Assembly: GCA_947175845.1 (NCBI GenBank)
Contig: CAMWOK010000044.1
Location: 1-14,358 of the forward strand
Reading direction: 5' to 3'
Length of the DNA: 14,358 nt
Source of the DNA: an uncultured Lachnospiraceae bacterium
Lineage (GTDB): Bacteria > Bacillota > Clostridia > Lachnospirales > Lachnospiraceae
Shown here: piece by piece, positions 12,890 to 14,358 of the stretch
Position numbering within the stretch: position 1 is the stretch's first letter
Layout: every line of letters starts with the position of its first letter
Translations under genes and position numbers: made by a program
Notes under the pieces: model-generated
What the model saw: the letters and a program-made list of their open reading frames with translations, nothing else
Told to the model about the DNA's origin: nothing
The model's database searches: none

Positions 12890-14358
12890 TTACGCAAACG
12901 GATTCTCCGTCGGATACGGCAGAGATTTTGGCTGGTTGTAATTGAGGTCCTCGACAGGTACGCCGATATACTTAAATACCTCAAACAATGCCTTTCCGAA
13001 ATGTCCGAACGCAACCGCCCCGTGGTGCGGATAATTCTTCTCTATCAGGACATGGCGATAGAAGCGCTGCATCTGCGGGATTGCAAACACGCCGATACTT
13101 CCAAATGACTTTGTGGCCACTGGAAGAACCTCACCCTGCGCAATGTAAGCGCGGAGCCTGCAGTCCGCCGTGGACTGTAAGCGGTAGAATGTGATATCGC
13201 CCGGAACGATGTCGCCCTCGAGTGTACCCTGTGTAACCTCCTCGGGAAGTGCCCTCGCCATAATCATCTGATACTTCATACTGCAGAAGCTGAGCTTCCT
13301 GGTGTTGGTATTTCCGCAGTGGAATCCCATAAATGTATCGTTGTGTGTATAGTCAAACTTATCCTTAATGGACTCCTTGTACATATCTGCAGGCACTGTG
13401 TTGTTGATGTCGAGCAGTGTCACCACATCCTGGCTGACACATGTACCGATAAACTCGCTCAGGCAGCCGTAGATATCAACCTCGCACGATACCGGAATGC
13501 CCATGCCGGTCAGACGGCTGTTCACATAGCAGGGAACAAATCCAAACTGTGTCTGGAATGCCGGCCAGCACTTGCCGGCAATCGCGACATACTTGCGGTA
13601 TCCCCTGTGCGCCTCAACCCAGTCGAGCAGCGTCAGCTCATACTGCGCAAGCTTCGGAAGAATTTCCGGTTTGCAGTTGCCCTCACCGAGCTCCTCCTCC
13701 ATCTCCTTCACCTTTGCGGGAATCCTCTCGTCACCGTCGTGCTTCTTAAACGCCTCGAACAAGTCAAGCTCCGAGTTCTCCTCAATCTCAACGCCAATGT
13801 TGTAAAGCTGCTTAATCGGCGCGTTGCATGCAAGGAAGTTGAGCGGTCTGGGGCCAAACGAAATAATCTTGAGATCAGAAAGCCCGACGATAGCCCTTGC
13901 AATCGGCAGGAAGTCATGAATCATGTCCGCGCACTCCGCTGCCGTACCCACCGGATACTCTGGAATGTATGCTTTGACATTGCGCAGTTTCAGGTTATAG
14001 CTTGCGTTTAGCATACCGCAGTACGCGTCGCCGCGTCCGCCGACGAGATCATTCTGTGTCTCCTCCGCCGCCGCGATGAACATGGACGGACCGTCAAAAT
14101 GCTTTGCGAGCAGAGTCTCCGAAATCTCAGGACCAAAGTTTCCAAGATAGACGCAGAGCGCATTGCAGCCTGCCTTCTTGATATCCTCAAGCGCCTGCAC
14201 CATATGTATCTCGCTCTCCACAATACATACCGGGCACTCATAGATGCCGTCCATGCCATACTTGTCCGCATACGCCTGAATCAGCGCCTTTCTTCTGTTT
14301 ACAGACAGACTTTCCGGAAAACAGTCGCGGCTCACCGCCACAATACCTACTTTTACCT
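12890..14358 (-). CDS. L-fucose/L-arabinose isomerase-family protein, 5' end beyond the window
   Basis: The reading frame is open to the right edge. The codons before the GTG at 14341 read Val-Lys-Val-Gly-Ile, which fits the first beta strand of the family, so the true start lies outside. About 489 residues are visible, beginning VKVGIVAVSRDCFPES. Family features include SCEVDIYG and LLDINN, whose Glu and Asp correspond by position to metal ligands of FucI/AraA-type ketol isomerases. There is also a C-terminal His-containing segment (VAFGHFGKALFEVF). Such enzymes interconvert aldoses and ketoses in the cytoplasm using Mn2+. The exact sugar cannot be told, and this is a divergent branch compared with classical FucI (about 590 residues) or AraA (about 500). 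It is the last gene of its unit, followed by a strong terminator. Any partner kinase or transporter genes would be upstream, outside the window. Confidence 0.85.
   Translation of the reverse strand, partial: VKVGIVAVSRDCFPESLSVNRRKALIQAYADKYGMDGIYECPVCIVESEIHMVQALEDIKKAGCNALCVYLGNFGPEISETLLAKHFDGPSMFIAAAEETQNDLVGGRGDAYCGMLNASYNLKLRNVKAYIPEYPVGTAAECADMIHDFLPIARAIVGLSDLKIISFGPRPLNFLACNAPIKQLYNIGVEIEENSELDLFEAFKKHDGDERIPAKVKEMEEELGEGNCKPEILPKLAQYELTLLDWVEAHRGYRKYVAIAGKCWPAFQTQFGFVPCYVNSRLTGMGIPVSCEVDIYGCLSEFIGTCVSQDVVTLLDINNTVPADMYKESIKDKFDYTHNDTFMGFHCGNTNTRKLSFCSMKYQMIMARALPEEVTQGTLEGDIVPGDITFYRLQSTADCRLRAYIAQGEVLPVATKSFGSIGVFAIPQMQRFYRHVLIEKNYPHHGAVAFGHFGKALFEVFKYIGVPVEDLNYNQPKSLPYPTENPFA

Noticed and set aside
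1..14358. CRISPR array, insertion sequence, toxin-antitoxin or defence system
   Set aside because: No regularly spaced repeats, transposase, terminal inverted repeats or known defence domains are seen on either strand. SbcCD is a general DNA repair complex.

Overview
The window looks like chromosomal DNA of a Gram-positive, moderately GC-rich Clostridia member, most likely Lachnospiraceae. The reasons are strong AGGAGG ribosome binding sites, sigma-A-type promoters, a DUF4179-type anti-sigma protein paired with an ECF sigma factor, stalk-domain and PepSY secreted proteins, and a tRNA gene without an encoded CCA. The genus cannot be fixed from the sequence alone. Every protein gene lies on the minus strand; the only plus-strand gene is a tRNA-Ser(CGA).

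Layout from right to left, which is the direction of transcription: a 5'-truncated L-fucose/L-arabinose isomerase-family gene (12890 to the right edge) ends at a strong terminator. A methyl-accepting chemotaxis protein (11011-12678) with its own promoter follows. Then come sbcD (9808-10953) and an unusually long sbcC (5268-9731), the nuclease and ATPase subunits of the SbcCD DNA end-processing complex. sbcC converges on the tRNA-Ser (5079-5169), which has its own promoter and terminator.

Further left is a two-gene ECF sigma / anti-sigma operon (4842 to 3180, 8-nt overlap). The -35 box of the next promoter overlaps the anti-sigma stop codon. It drives a leader of about 330 nt that carries a 35-codon small ORF and a terminator-like hairpin, followed by an MFS efflux-type transporter (1498-2820). 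Next is a secreted protein with two stalk domains and two PepSY domains (188-1276), with its own promoter and a strong terminator. At the left edge are the promoter, ribosome binding site and first codons of another minus-strand gene.

Functionally this is an ordinary core region: sugar metabolism, chemotaxis, DNA repair, cell-envelope stress regulation and export. No mobile element, CRISPR array or defence island is visible. The signals most worth following are the possible attenuation leader of the MFS gene, the oversized and asymmetric SbcC, the inverted repeat over the -10 box of the left-edge gene, and the recently duplicated PepSY repeats.
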